The notes under the pieces were generated by a model. It worked only from the letters and a program-made list of their open reading frames with translations, had not been told where the DNA came from and ran no database searches. DNA of 64,000 nucleotides from Chitinophagaceae bacterium UBA4407 (GTDB lineage: Bacteria > Bacteroidota > Bacteroidia > Chitinophagales > Chitinophagaceae), in assembly GCA_002390845.1 (NCBI GenBank), contig DGQT01000039.1, positions 1 to 64,000 on the forward strand, written 5' to 3'. Positions 52,065 to 60,365 of the stretch are shown one piece after another. Positions within the stretch are counted from its first letter, which is position 1; every line of letters begins with the position of its first letter. The position numbers were made by a program, and so were the translations under genes.

Positions 52065-52220
52065 TTTTTATGAGCCCAACTGCAGAACATGTATGAAGCT
52101 TTCGTTGCCACGCTCGTTTCACAGCTCCTCTTCCATGGCATCTATTAAAGCGTGGCAGTTTACCCCGACGATCCCGATATTTATCGGGAGGAACTCGGGG
52201 TCGCACTCTTGTACGTTCAG
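52065..52220 (+). repeat. Composite forward repeat with nested insertions
   Basis: Outer end TTTATGAGCCCAACT, ATGAAGCTTTCGTTGC, then a CACGCTCG...AGCGTGGCA segment (also found reversed at 12320-12360), then GATCCCGATATTTATCGGGA and finally TCGCACTCTTGTACGTTC. The core TTGC-GTCGCAC has been split by the inserted material. Confidence 0.8.
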
Positions 52221-52329
52221 TTACATATTCAACTTTTACCTTAGCGTAGATTGAAACGAATATTTCCGGCTTCACTAAAAACACTATCTTCAAACTGATT
52301 AAATTGTACCATTCATCAATTCCATTTGT

Positions 52330-53613
52330 ATGTCATTAAAAAGAAGGGATTTTATCAGCCTCTCAGCCGTTGCAGCAGCTACAGGAGTTGTTGCAGGAAT
52401 CAGCTCCTGCTCCTCGCCTGACAAGTCGAAAGAAACTGCAACAACGGACAATAAACTTCAACCGATCACAGCAGACGTGGTACCCATTTCTGTACAGGAA
52501 AGAGAAGCCAGGATAGCAAAAGCACAACGGTTGCTCACCGAACAAAAAATGGGCGCATTGATCCTGGAATCCGGCACATCACTGGAATATTTTACCGGCA
52601 TCAGCTGGTGGCCCAGCGAACGAACTATGGCAGCCATTATACCTGCTCAAGGTGATATAAAATATGTTTGTCCGGGTTTTGAAGAAGCCCGTTTTCGGGA
52701 ACTCATCAAAATAGGAAAAGATGTTTATGCCTGGCAGGAAGATGAAAGCCCTTATAAATTAATCGCCAATGTGCTGAAGGATGCAGGCATTACCTCGGGC
52801 ACTGTTGCAATAGAAGAACGGGTTCGTTTTTTTATTGCAGACGGCATAAGGAAAGAAGCACCGCATTTAAATTATGTAAGCGGCGATCCGGTAACCATCC
52901 CGTGCCGCATTATTAAATCTGCTACTGAACTGGCATTGATGCAAAAGGCAAGTGACATTACGGTGGCTGCTATTAAAGTTGGTATCAGCCAACTAAAAGA
53001 AGGCATGTCTCCCGGCGATCTTTCTTCCATCATCAATGCTGCCCAGGGGCAATTGGGTGGCGAGCCAGATTTTGCACTATGCCTTTTTGGCGAGGCTTCA
53101 GCTTTTCCGCATGGCACCACGCAACCACGCAAATTAAAGAAAGGCGATATTGTATTAATGGATTGCGGATGCAGGGTGCAGGGTTATTGCTCGGATATTA
53201 CCCGTACCACCGTATTTGGCGCAGCGCCCACCAAACGCCAACAGGAAATCTGGACCCTTGAACAGCAATCTCAGGCAGCGGGATTTGCGGCTGCAAAAAT
53301 TGGTGCAGCCTGCGAAGAAGTAGATGCTGCTGCCCGAAAAGTTATTACCGATGCCGGTTTTGGGCCGGGCTACAAATTGCCGGGCCTGCCGCACCGCACC
53401 GGTCATGGCATTGGTATGGACGGGCACGAGTGGGGCAATATGGTAAAAGGCAACAAACAATTACTGGAACCCGGTATGTGCTTTAGCATAGAGCCCACTA
53501 TTTCCATCGTTGGTGAATTTGGTGTACGGTTCGAGGATTGTGTGTACATGACTGCCGACGGACCTAAATGGTTTTCACAACCTGCCAAATCTATTGATGA
53601 ACTATTTAGTTAG
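52330..53613 (+). CDS. M24-family aminopeptidase P-like (Xaa-Pro) peptidase, exported
   Basis: 427 aa. N-terminus MSLKRRDFISLSAVAAATGV is a twin-arginine signal and ISSC a possible lipobox, so the enzyme is periplasmic, perhaps lipid-anchored. Creatinase-like N-terminal domain, then the pita-bread domain from about residue 200. Metal ligands: the two Asp in VLMDCGCRVQGYCSDITRT, His in HRTGHGIGMDGHE, and Glu in FSIEPTI and VRFEDCV. It removes N-terminal residues before proline. Solitary gene. Confidence 0.88.
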   Translation: MSLKRRDFISLSAVAAATGVVAGISSCSSPDKSKETATTDNKLQPITADVVPISVQEREARIAKAQRLLTEQKMGALILESGTSLEYFTGISWWPSERTMAAIIPAQGDIKYVCPGFEEARFRELIKIGKDVYAWQEDESPYKLIANVLKDAGITSGTVAIEERVRFFIADGIRKEAPHLNYVSGDPVTIPCRIIKSATELALMQKASDITVAAIKVGISQLKEGMSPGDLSSIINAAQGQLGGEPDFALCLFGEASAFPHGTTQPRKLKKGDIVLMDCGCRVQGYCSDITRTTVFGAAPTKRQQEIWTLEQQSQAAGFAAAKIGAACEEVDAAARKVITDAGFGPGYKLPGLPHRTGHGIGMDGHEWGNMVKGNKQLLEPGMCFSIEPTISIVGEFGVRFEDCVYMTADGPKWFSQPAKSIDELFS

Positions 53614-53710
53614 TTGAAAATAAAAATACAAATAAAGGGCTGTTAACTAAAGGCCTTTCTTATGCCTGCCATGTGGGTTTACTCTAAGCTTTAAGTATCG
53701 CAATAATATC
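53614..53710. other. Left part of the 368-bp convergent gap 53614-53981
   Basis: Short AT-rich stretch with no terminator hairpin recognised; the rest of the gap is the repeat pair at 53711-53958. Confidence 0.4.
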
Positions 53711-53958
53711 TTTTTGGAGCCAAACTAAGGGACAAGAATGAAGCTTTACTTGCGTCGCACTCTTGTACTGTGTAACAATGGGGAACTTTCAACAGCCCAT
53801 ACATTCAACTGCAAAAACAGGGTTAAGCAAATTCTTTGAACCTGTTTAGATTTAGTTTTTAACACAGCATTGAAACCAGGCGATGCCATTTGTACTACAG
53901 ACGAAAGGATTGCGACGCAACGAAGATGCTATGAAAACAAATGCTGGTATTCAAAATA
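53711..53958. repeat. Inward repeat pair (A/A), partly degraded
   Basis: Forward A 53711-53770 (TTTTTGGAGCCAAACTAAG, ATGAAGCTTTAC, core TTGCGTCGCACTCTTGTAC); spacer includes a stray CAGGCGATGCCAT from another unit at about 53877; reverse A 53903-53958 (GGATTGCGACGCAAC, GAAGATGCTATG, ATGCTGGTATTCAAAAT). Confidence 0.85.
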
Positions 53959-53981
53959 ATTAATTTAATCCACTTCTTATT

Positions 53982-54986
53982 TTATAACCCTGTTGATTTT
54001 TCCATTGCTTCTGTATAGCGTGTACCTGTAATTTCTATTTGTGCTGAAGCGGCTTCAATTTCCTGCAATTCTGCTGTAGTTAATTCAATAGCAGCAGCGC
54101 CATTATTTTCTGTTAAGCGATGTAATTTTGTGGTGCCGGGAATAGGAACAATCCATGGTTTTTGAGCCAGCACCCAGGCCAATGCAATTTGTGCAGTGGT
54201 AGCATTTCTTTTTTCGGAAAATGCATGCAGCAGATCTAAGAGCGTTTTATTGGCAACACGTGCTTCTTCAGTAAATCTTGGCAGCACATTACGAATATCA
54301 CCCTCTGCAAACTTTGTGCTCTCATCCATCTTGCCTGCAAGAAAACCTTTGCCCAGCGGACTATAGGCTACCAATCCAATTCCCAGTTCTTCAATGGTTG
54401 GAATGATCTCTTTCTCATGTTGTCTTGTCCACATAGAATATTCGCTCTGCAATGCGCTAACAGGCTGCACTGTATGCGCACGGCGGATGGTATCGGCACC
54501 CGCTTCACTCAAACCAAAGTATTTTACTTTGCCTTCTGCTATTAAATCTTTTACCGTGCCAGCCACATCTTCAATAGGAACATTGGGATCAACACGATGC
54601 TGATACAACAGGTCTATCACATCTGTTTTTAATCTTTTTAATGAAGCTTCTGTTACTGATCTTATATGATCGGGATGGCTGTTAACACCCGAATATTTTA
54701 GTGTTTCCGGGTCAATTTTAAAACCAAATTTTGTGGCAATTATTACTTTATCCCTGTATGGTTTTAATGCTTCGCCTACCAACTCTTCATTTGTAAAAGG
54801 CCCATATACTTCAGCAGTATCAAAAAAACTAATCCCTTGCTCTACTGCGGCATGTATCAGTTGTATCATTTCATTTTTATCAGCAGCGGGGCCGTAACCA
54901 AAACTCATACCCATACAGCCAAGGCCAATTGCTGAAACTTCCAGGCCACTGTTTCCAAGTTTGCGTTTTTGCATTTGTGTATTCAT
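53982..54986 (-). CDS. Aldo/keto reductase
   Basis: 334 aa NADPH-dependent (beta/alpha)8 reductase of the AKR13-like group. RKLGNSGLEVSAIGLGCMGMSFGYGPAADK start, catalytic Asp and Tyr in ISFFDTAEVYGPF, Lys in VIIATKFGF, His in LLYQHRVDP, and the cofactor loops YFGLSEAGADTIRRA, ALQSEYSMWTR, VAYSPLGKGFLAG and VPIPGTTKLHRLTEN. Reduces aldehydes or ketones in the cytoplasm; substrate unknown. Solitary, convergent with the peptidase gene. Confidence 0.93.
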   Translation of the reverse strand: MNTQMQKRKLGNSGLEVSAIGLGCMGMSFGYGPAADKNEMIQLIHAAVEQGISFFDTAEVYGPFTNEELVGEALKPYRDKVIIATKFGFKIDPETLKYSGVNSHPDHIRSVTEASLKRLKTDVIDLLYQHRVDPNVPIEDVAGTVKDLIAEGKVKYFGLSEAGADTIRRAHTVQPVSALQSEYSMWTRQHEKEIIPTIEELGIGLVAYSPLGKGFLAGKMDESTKFAEGDIRNVLPRFTEEARVANKTLLDLLHAFSEKRNATTAQIALAWVLAQKPWIVPIPGTTKLHRLTENNGAAAIELTTAELQEIEAASAQIEITGTRYTEAMEKSTGL

Positions 54987-55095
54987 GATTATAGATTTTT
55001 ACGGAACAAATCTACACAGGTTTGAGAGCAGGGAATAACAAAAACGAAATAAGTAATTACGAAATTCAAACATTTTGAAAGGACTGAAAGCTTTA

Positions 55096-55193
55096 TGATA
55101 CCAGCTTGGTATTTCATGGCATCGGTTGTTGTGTCACTCACTTGTACGTTCGGAAGTTGATGGGGCTTTTACCGAAGCGTAGATGGAAGTGTA
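55096..55193 (+). repeat. Interspersed repeat, subtype B, forward, with extension
   Basis: GATACCAGCTTGG outer end, TTTCATGGCATCGG, core TTGTGTCACTCACTTGTACG, TTCGGA, then the extension TTGATGGGGCTTTTACCGAA and GCGTAGATGG. Left of the cytochrome gene. Confidence 0.93.
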
Positions 55194-55242
55194 GGGCGTC
55201 TGCAGGGATGCCAAGAGTAGCGAAAGCAATGCTATACCGATG

Positions 55243-55650
55243 TTATTTTCGAAGGGTCTTTACCATGGCAGGAGTTACTTCACCGGGTATTTTATTGCCC
55301 CAGCTATTTCGTATATAATTAAGTACATCAGCTATTTGTACATCATCCATATAGTCCATAGCGGGCATTATGGTATTGTATTTTTTCCCATTTACCACTA
55401 TCTCGTCAGATTGGCCTTTTAGTATAATATTAATCAGTACATCGGTTGGCTTTTTTAGATAGTCTGCTTTAGCCAGCGGTGGATTTACATCAGGTAATCC
55501 TTCTCCATTTTCCATATGACAATTTTGGCAAGACAGTTCATATACCTCCTTTCCTCTTTTGATACTTTCACTGATATCTTGCGGAATAAAAGCGGTGCCA
55601 ATAACAAAAAATGTAGTGATAATTAGTAAGGCCATTATTGGTTTAAACAT
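55243..55650 (-). CDS. Single-haem c-type cytochrome
   Basis: 135 aa, exported: N-terminal MFKPIMALLIITTFFVIGTAF is a signal or anchor. Haem-binding CQNCH is near residue 40 (YELSCQNCHMENGEGLP), with an axial Met candidate in NTIMPAMDYMDD before the C-terminal helix VLNYIRNSWGN. Class I cytochrome. It follows the molybdenum hydroxylase gene on the same strand (153-bp gap with a repeat unit) and is the likely electron acceptor of that periplasmic enzyme. The gene is enclosed by an inward repeat pair. Confidence 0.88.
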   Translation of the reverse strand: MFKPIMALLIITTFFVIGTAFIPQDISESIKRGKEVYELSCQNCHMENGEGLPDVNPPLAKADYLKKPTDVLINIILKGQSDEIVVNGKKYNTIMPAMDYMDDVQIADVLNYIRNSWGNKIPGEVTPAMVKTLRK

Positions 55651-55714
55651 ACTGATTGTTTAGTGAATGGATAATATGTATAGGCCGCCTTTTGCCGCCA
55701 TAAAAACAGAAAGA

Positions 55715-55775
55715 TGAAGTGCTTGCGACGCAACGATGATGCCATGAAATGCTACAGCTTGTACCCTGATATTTG
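55715..55775 (-). repeat. Interspersed repeat, subtype A, reverse
   Basis: AGTGCTTGCGACGCAACG, ATGATGCCATGAAAT, ACAGCTTGTACCC outer end. The outer end matches the TTTCATGGCATC of the forward unit at 55096. Confidence 0.85.
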
Positions 55776-55802
55776 CATTTAATTTCTCTATCCGTAGGTG
55801 TT

Positions 55803-58052
55803 TTATGCACCCCCAATTTCTTTGCTGAAAGGTTGCGAATAAAACCGCTTGCCCATGCTTTTGTATAATGCATTCGCCACTGCTGCGAATACCGGCGGAA
55901 AAGGCGGTTCGCCCAAACCGGTGGGATCAATATTATTTTCTACAAAATGAACTTCAATACTTTTTGGTGCTTCCCGCATGCGGATCATCCTGTACCTGTT
56001 GAAATTATTTTGTTCGGGAACACCATCTTTATGCGTTAATTCTCCATAAAGTGCATTACCAATTCCATCCACCACAGCACCCTGCACCATATTGGTTGCT
56101 GCGTCGGGGTTTACTACAATGCCGCAATCAATGGTACTGAAAACCCTTTCTACATAAGGCTTTCCATCTTTCTTCAGCATATCTATTACATGCGCAGCAT
56201 AGGAGTTGTGACAGAAATAAGCTGCAACGCCCCGGCTGTATTTTTTATTTTCAGGATTATTCCAACCAGATTTTTCTTTAATCAGGTTTAATACCCCTGC
56301 GTATCTGTCAACATCGTATTCATTGTTTTTACCAACAGGATTTTCTTTGGCTCGTTTTAAAAGCTCTAATCTAAAGTCGATTGGGTCTTTTCCCATTGCT
56401 TCGGCTAATTCATCTAAAAATGCCTGCTCGGTTGCCCCGTTAAAGTTGGAGCCAGGTGCCCTGAATGCGCCAATCGTTATATTGGATGGAATGGCCCATC
56501 CTTCAGCAAGATAATTATCTATTGCACCTGCGGGAAACCTGTTTGCATGAACCGCATGTTCAGGAATGCCGCCACCCTTTAAATGAAAAGCAATAAGGTT
56601 TTTATTGGCATCCAATGCAGCCCGGTAAGTAGCGGTGTACATGGGGCGATAGATACCATAGGTCATATCATCTTCGCGACTATAAACCAATTTCACAGGC
56701 GCTTTTATTTTTTTAGAGATTAGAGCGGCTTCTGTAACATAATGCCCGTAAGCTCTAAGGCCAAAACCTCCACCCATGCGGGCCATTCGGATCTCAATTT
56801 TATCGACGGGCAGGTTTAAAATTTTTGATAATGTAGGTTCTATCCAGCCCGGTGCCTGATGTGGCCCAATTAATAAAGCACTGTCATCTGTAACATGGGC
56901 GAAAAAGTTCATAGGCTCCATGCAATTGTGTGCTAAAAACGGCGCGGTGTAAGTGCGTTCTATAATCTGTGCAGCATTTTTGAATGCCGTTTCAGGGTCA
57001 CCGTCTTTACGTAATTGCTCTGCCGGCATTTTCGAATATTCCACCATTTTAGCTAATTGGGTACTTGTACTTTCAAGACCGGCGGGAACAATGACCTCTC
57101 TTTTACCACGAAAACCTGCAATAGTTTCTTTGCTTTCGCTAATCGGTTCCCATGTAACTTTTAGCTTTTTACGGGCATTCATTACTTCCCATGTTGTCTT
57201 GCCCACCACTACCAGCAAATCGTTGAATGTTCGTGTATCGAAACCGGCTTGTTCATAACCATCTTCGTACAATTTCTGGCCGAATACATCTTTAATGCCT
57301 GGCATTTTCAAAGTTTCACTGGCATCAAAAGATTTCAGTTTCATCCCGAAAGCAGGTGGATGTTCAATCATAGCAATCAACATTCCTTCCTGTGTATAAT
57401 CCAATCCAAACAGCGGTTTACCCGTTACAATTTTCAAACCCTCTACATTTTTTTTGGAGTTCCGTACTATTTTAAAATCCTTTGGGTCTTTTAGCTTCAC
57501 ACCTTTGGGTACCGGAATTACCGAAGCTTTTGATGCAAAGTCGCCATACGTTCCTGATTTACCACTTTTTTCATGATAAAGCATTCCTGCTTTTGTTGTT
57601 ACCTCTTCTGCAGGTACGCTCCAGGTTTGGGCTGCAGCCTGCATCAACATTTGGCGAACTGCTGCTCCTGCATCGCGTAATGGTTTCCAATACATCCGGG
57701 TTGAATTGCTTCCACCGGTAAATTGCGGCCCTAATTTCACATTGTCATGCGGCCCCATTTCTACTACCACTTTTTGCCAGTCTGCATCCAGCTCTTCTGC
57801 TACAATCATAGGTAGCGTGGTCATCACATTTTGCCCGAATTCCGGATTAGGATTTAGAATTTTTATCACATTGTCCGGGGTAATTTTAATATAGCCGTTG
57901 AGCTCAACCCAATCTTTTGAATCAGTCAATTGCTTTCCCGGCAAGGGCTTCGCTTCCGCCCAAAAATTAAAGCTTAACATTATTCCGCCGCTTGCCAGTG
58001 CAGAAACTTTTAAGAAAGATCTTCTGCTGGTAGTTGATTTTGCCTGTTTCAT
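55803..58052 (-). CDS. Periplasmic molybdopterin hydroxylase large subunit (xanthine dehydrogenase family, IorB-like)
   Basis: 749 aa. Twin-arginine signal TSRRSFLKVSALASGGIML; then the aldehyde-oxidase/xanthine-dehydrogenase Moco domains typical of isoquinoline 1-oxidoreductase beta subunits (NPNPEFGQNVMTTLPMIVAEEL, TGGSNSTRMYWKPLRDAGAAVRQML, MARMGGGFGLRAYGHYVTEAALIS, GAFRAPGSNFNGATEQAFLDELA). The base catalyst Glu is in PTGLGEPPFPPVFAAVANA. It hydroxylates an N-heterocycle or oxidises an aldehyde. Works with the 2Fe-2S subunit at 58194 and probably the cytochrome c at 55243; all three are on the same strand with repeat units in both gaps. Confidence 0.92.
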   Translation of the reverse strand: MKQAKSTTSRRSFLKVSALASGGIMLSFNFWAEAKPLPGKQLTDSKDWVELNGYIKITPDNVIKILNPNPEFGQNVMTTLPMIVAEELDADWQKVVVEMGPHDNVKLGPQFTGGSNSTRMYWKPLRDAGAAVRQMLMQAAAQTWSVPAEEVTTKAGMLYHEKSGKSGTYGDFASKASVIPVPKGVKLKDPKDFKIVRNSKKNVEGLKIVTGKPLFGLDYTQEGMLIAMIEHPPAFGMKLKSFDASETLKMPGIKDVFGQKLYEDGYEQAGFDTRTFNDLLVVVGKTTWEVMNARKKLKVTWEPISESKETIAGFRGKREVIVPAGLESTSTQLAKMVEYSKMPAEQLRKDGDPETAFKNAAQIIERTYTAPFLAHNCMEPMNFFAHVTDDSALLIGPHQAPGWIEPTLSKILNLPVDKIEIRMARMGGGFGLRAYGHYVTEAALISKKIKAPVKLVYSREDDMTYGIYRPMYTATYRAALDANKNLIAFHLKGGGIPEHAVHANRFPAGAIDNYLAEGWAIPSNITIGAFRAPGSNFNGATEQAFLDELAEAMGKDPIDFRLELLKRAKENPVGKNNEYDVDRYAGVLNLIKEKSGWNNPENKKYSRGVAAYFCHNSYAAHVIDMLKKDGKPYVERVFSTIDCGIVVNPDAATNMVQGAVVDGIGNALYGELTHKDGVPEQNNFNRYRMIRMREAPKSIEVHFVENNIDPTGLGEPPFPPVFAAVANALYKSMGKRFYSQPFSKEIGGA

Positions 58053-58104
58053 TATGAGATAATTTTAAAATGCTTAAGAAGCTTTTTAGCAATTTATTTT
58101 TTTC

Positions 58105-58154
58105 GCCACCTGAGTATTTTCATGGCATCAATTGTTGTGTCACTCACTTGTACT
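58105..58154 (+). repeat. Interspersed repeat, subtype B, forward
   Basis: CACCTGAGTATTTTCATGGC, ATCAATTG, core TTGTGTCACTCACTTGTAC. It lies between the two hydroxylase subunit genes, without a reverse partner. Confidence 0.88.
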
Positions 58155-58193
58155 TTTAGTTTTTATGGCATCACATTGCGCTATCTGCTAATT

Positions 58194-58649
58194 TTAAAGT
58201 TTAGCAGCAGTTTTAATAGCAGCTTTAATCCTTACATAAGTACCGCAGCGGCAAATATTGCCACTCATCGCCGCATCAATATCCTCATCAGTGGGGCTTG
58301 GTTTTGATTTTAGCAAGGCAGCAGCCGACATCACCTGACCTCCCTGGCAATAGCCACATTGCGGAACATCATGTTCAAGCCAGGCTTTCTGCAAACGATG
58401 ATCGCCATTTTCAGATAACCCTTCAATGGTGGTAACAGCTTTGCTCCCGATTGCGACAACAGGTAACTGGCAAGAGCGCACAGCCGTTCCATCAAGGTGA
58501 ATTGTACATGCCCCGCATGCCGCAACCCCACACCCATACTTTGTACCCGTAAGGTTTAAATGCTCACGCAATACCCAGAGTACAGGCGTTTTGGGATCAA
58601 CGTCCACCTGCTGTTTTGTTCCGTTGATGTTTAAATTGAAGACTGCCAT
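58194..58649 (-). CDS. 2Fe-2S subunit of the molybdenum hydroxylase (IorA-like)
   Basis: 151 aa with eight Cys for two 2Fe-2S clusters. The plant-type N-terminal cluster is in YGCGVAACGACTIHLDGTAVRSCQLP; the second helical domain has QCGYCQGGQVMSAAAL and GNICRCGTYVRIKAAI. Passes electrons from the Moco subunit to an acceptor such as cytochrome c. First gene of the three-gene set; no own signal peptide, so it would be exported with the large subunit's Tat signal. Confidence 0.95.
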   Translation of the reverse strand: MAVFNLNINGTKQQVDVDPKTPVLWVLREHLNLTGTKYGCGVAACGACTIHLDGTAVRSCQLPVVAIGSKAVTTIEGLSENGDHRLQKAWLEHDVPQCGYCQGGQVMSAAALLKSKPSPTDEDIDAAMSGNICRCGTYVRIKAAIKTAAKL

Positions 58650-59007
58650 TATGGTAAAATTTATAAGTAACCGTTATGAAAATATACTGGTATATACAGT
58701 GAAGTAAAGATTACAATTTTTTCTGAACAATGTTTGCGTAAATCAAACAATAAACTACGCAATTCAAACATTCCTGAATTACTGTGAAAGTTTGTGATAC
58801 CAGCTTTTATTTTTCATGGCATCGCCTGTTGTGTCACTCACTTGTACGTTCGGTAGTTGATTGGGCTTTTATCGAAGTCTCCCCGCAACGGCGGTGTTGA
58901 GTTACGTAGCAAAAGAACTCAGGACGATTGCACACTCATAATTATTAGAAACAGTCCGAGAATTATTGCTTTCATGTTGTATTATTTATAATATTAAGAT
59001 TCCATAG
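58650..59007. other. 358-bp gap with repeat and a remnant reading frame
   Basis: Contains the forward B repeat (58795-58877) and, on the minus strand at 58919-58975, an 18-codon frame MKAIILGLFLIIMSVQSS that looks like the start of a signal peptide and then stops. It may be a remnant of a secreted protein cut by the repeat, or chance. Confidence 0.3.
58795..58877 (+). repeat. Interspersed repeat, subtype B, forward, with extension
   Basis: GATACCAGCTTTT outer end, GGCATCGCCTG, core TTGTGTCACTCACTTGTACG, TTCGG, then GTTGATTGGGCTTTTATCGA. Same subtype and extension as its partner at 63151. Confidence 0.93.
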
Positions 59008-59466
59008 CTATTTCACAGCATTATATTCTTCATCAGTTACTCTCTTCATCCAAACTGTTTTTCCTTTTTGAGTTGGTGTAACGCCTATATATATGAAACT
59101 GCTTCCCGGTGCTGCGCCATGCCAATGTTCTATGCCCGGAAGACATTTAATGATGTCTCCTTTACGCACTACCTGTCCCGGTTTACCTTTCTCCTGGTAA
59201 TAACCGGTGCCTTCTGTGATAAGCAGGAACTGACCTCCCGGGTGAATATGCCAGTTGAGTTTTGAACCAGGTGCATATACTGCCTGCGCCAGGCTGAAAG
59301 TAAAATTGCTGTCAGGGTGATTTAGTTCGCTGAGCCAGATGGTTCCTGTATAATTATCTTTATTGGCACCAATTTCACCTTTTGGGAATATAGAAGAATC
59401 CTGCGCGTTTGCCCGGTTGAACAGTGTGGCGAGTACTAACATCATTACATATATTACTTTTTTCAT
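59008..59466 (-). CDS. Secreted cupin-domain protein
   Basis: 152 aa. Signal peptide MKKVIYVMMLVLATLFNRANA. One cupin barrel: motif 1 around KLNWHIHPGGQFLLITEGTGYY (HxH and Gln metal ligands), motif 2 in CLPGIEHWHGAAPGSSFIYIG (His). Small single-domain cupins of this type bind a metal and are often dioxygenases, isomerases or carboxymuconolactone-type partners; the reaction is not known. It is 20 bp after an aldo/keto reductase and follows an esterase, so it ends a three-gene operon. Confidence 0.88.
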   Translation of the reverse strand: MKKVIYVMMLVLATLFNRANAQDSSIFPKGEIGANKDNYTGTIWLSELNHPDSNFTFSLAQAVYAPGSKLNWHIHPGGQFLLITEGTGYYQEKGKPGQVVRKGDIIKCLPGIEHWHGAAPGSSFIYIGVTPTQKGKTVWMKRVTDEEYNAVK

Positions 59467-59486
59467 TGTTCTTTTTATTTATTGAA

Positions 59487-60338
59487 TTAATTATTTAGTT
59501 TTCTTTCCCCCAACCATTTCACCATTGCCGGGTTACGATGGTCAAAGAAGAGGCTTACTTTCGTATCTATTGTTTTTATAGATTTCATGTCCTCAGCGCT
59601 TAGCTCAAAATCAAGGCTATTGAAATTTTCTTCCATTCTTTCTTTGCGCACTGATTTTGGAATGGCAACAATACCTCTTTGTATAAGCCAGCGGAGGACA
59701 ACTTGCGCAATTGTTTTATCATATTTCTTTCCGATTGAAGCAAGTAATTCATTTTGAAAAAGATTGTTTTTGCCTTCGGCGAACGGTCCCCAGCTTTCTA
59801 TCTGTACATTATTTTCCTGCAGGAACTTTTGTGTTTCAATTTGCTGGTGAAAAGGATGTGTTTCGATTTGATTAATTGCAGGTACAATTTCGTTATGGAC
59901 AATCAAATCAATAAGCCGGTCAGGATGAAAGTTGCTTACGCCAATCGCTCTAACTTTTCCTCCTTTATACAGTTCTTCCATCGCTCTCCATTCGCCATAT
60001 ATATCACCATACGGTTGATGAATAAGATATAAATCAAGATAATCTAATTGCAATTTTTTCAATGAATTTTCAAAAGCTTTCTTAGCTCCTTCATACCCAT
60101 TTGACTGTATCCAGAGTTTTGTGGTGATGAATAAATCTTCTCTTGCAACATTACTTTTCTTTATCGCTTTACCGACAGCTTCTTCATTGCCGTAAGATTG
60201 TGCTGTATCTATCAAACGATAACCAACATCAATTGCATCAGCAACACTTCTTTCGCATTCATCTAAATCTTTTACCTGGAAAACACCAAATCCAAGGATG
60301 GGCATTTCTACGCCATTATTCAATTTTACTGTTTGCAT
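59487..60338 (-). CDS. Aldo/keto reductase, 2,5-diketo-gluconate reductase type
   Basis: 283 aa from the ATG at 60338 (MQTVKLNNGVEMPILGFGVFQ); an ATG at 60362 adds eight residues. Catalytic tetrad: Asp and Tyr in GYRLIDTAQSYGNEEAVG, Lys in LFITTKLWIQ, His in LYLIHQPYGD. RAIGVSNFHPDRLIDL, NQIETHPFHQQ and VAIPKSVRKERMEENF bind NADPH. Cytoplasmic reductase for a ketone or aldehyde released by the neighbouring esterase is a possible role. Operon with esterase and cupin. Confidence 0.93.
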   Translation of the reverse strand: MQTVKLNNGVEMPILGFGVFQVKDLDECERSVADAIDVGYRLIDTAQSYGNEEAVGKAIKKSNVAREDLFITTKLWIQSNGYEGAKKAFENSLKKLQLDYLDLYLIHQPYGDIYGEWRAMEELYKGGKVRAIGVSNFHPDRLIDLIVHNEIVPAINQIETHPFHQQIETQKFLQENNVQIESWGPFAEGKNNLFQNELLASIGKKYDKTIAQVVLRWLIQRGIVAIPKSVRKERMEENFNSLDFELSAEDMKSIKTIDTKVSLFFDHRNPAMVKWLGERKLNN

Positions 60339-60365
60339 CTTATCTTGTTTTGTCAACTTCACTCA

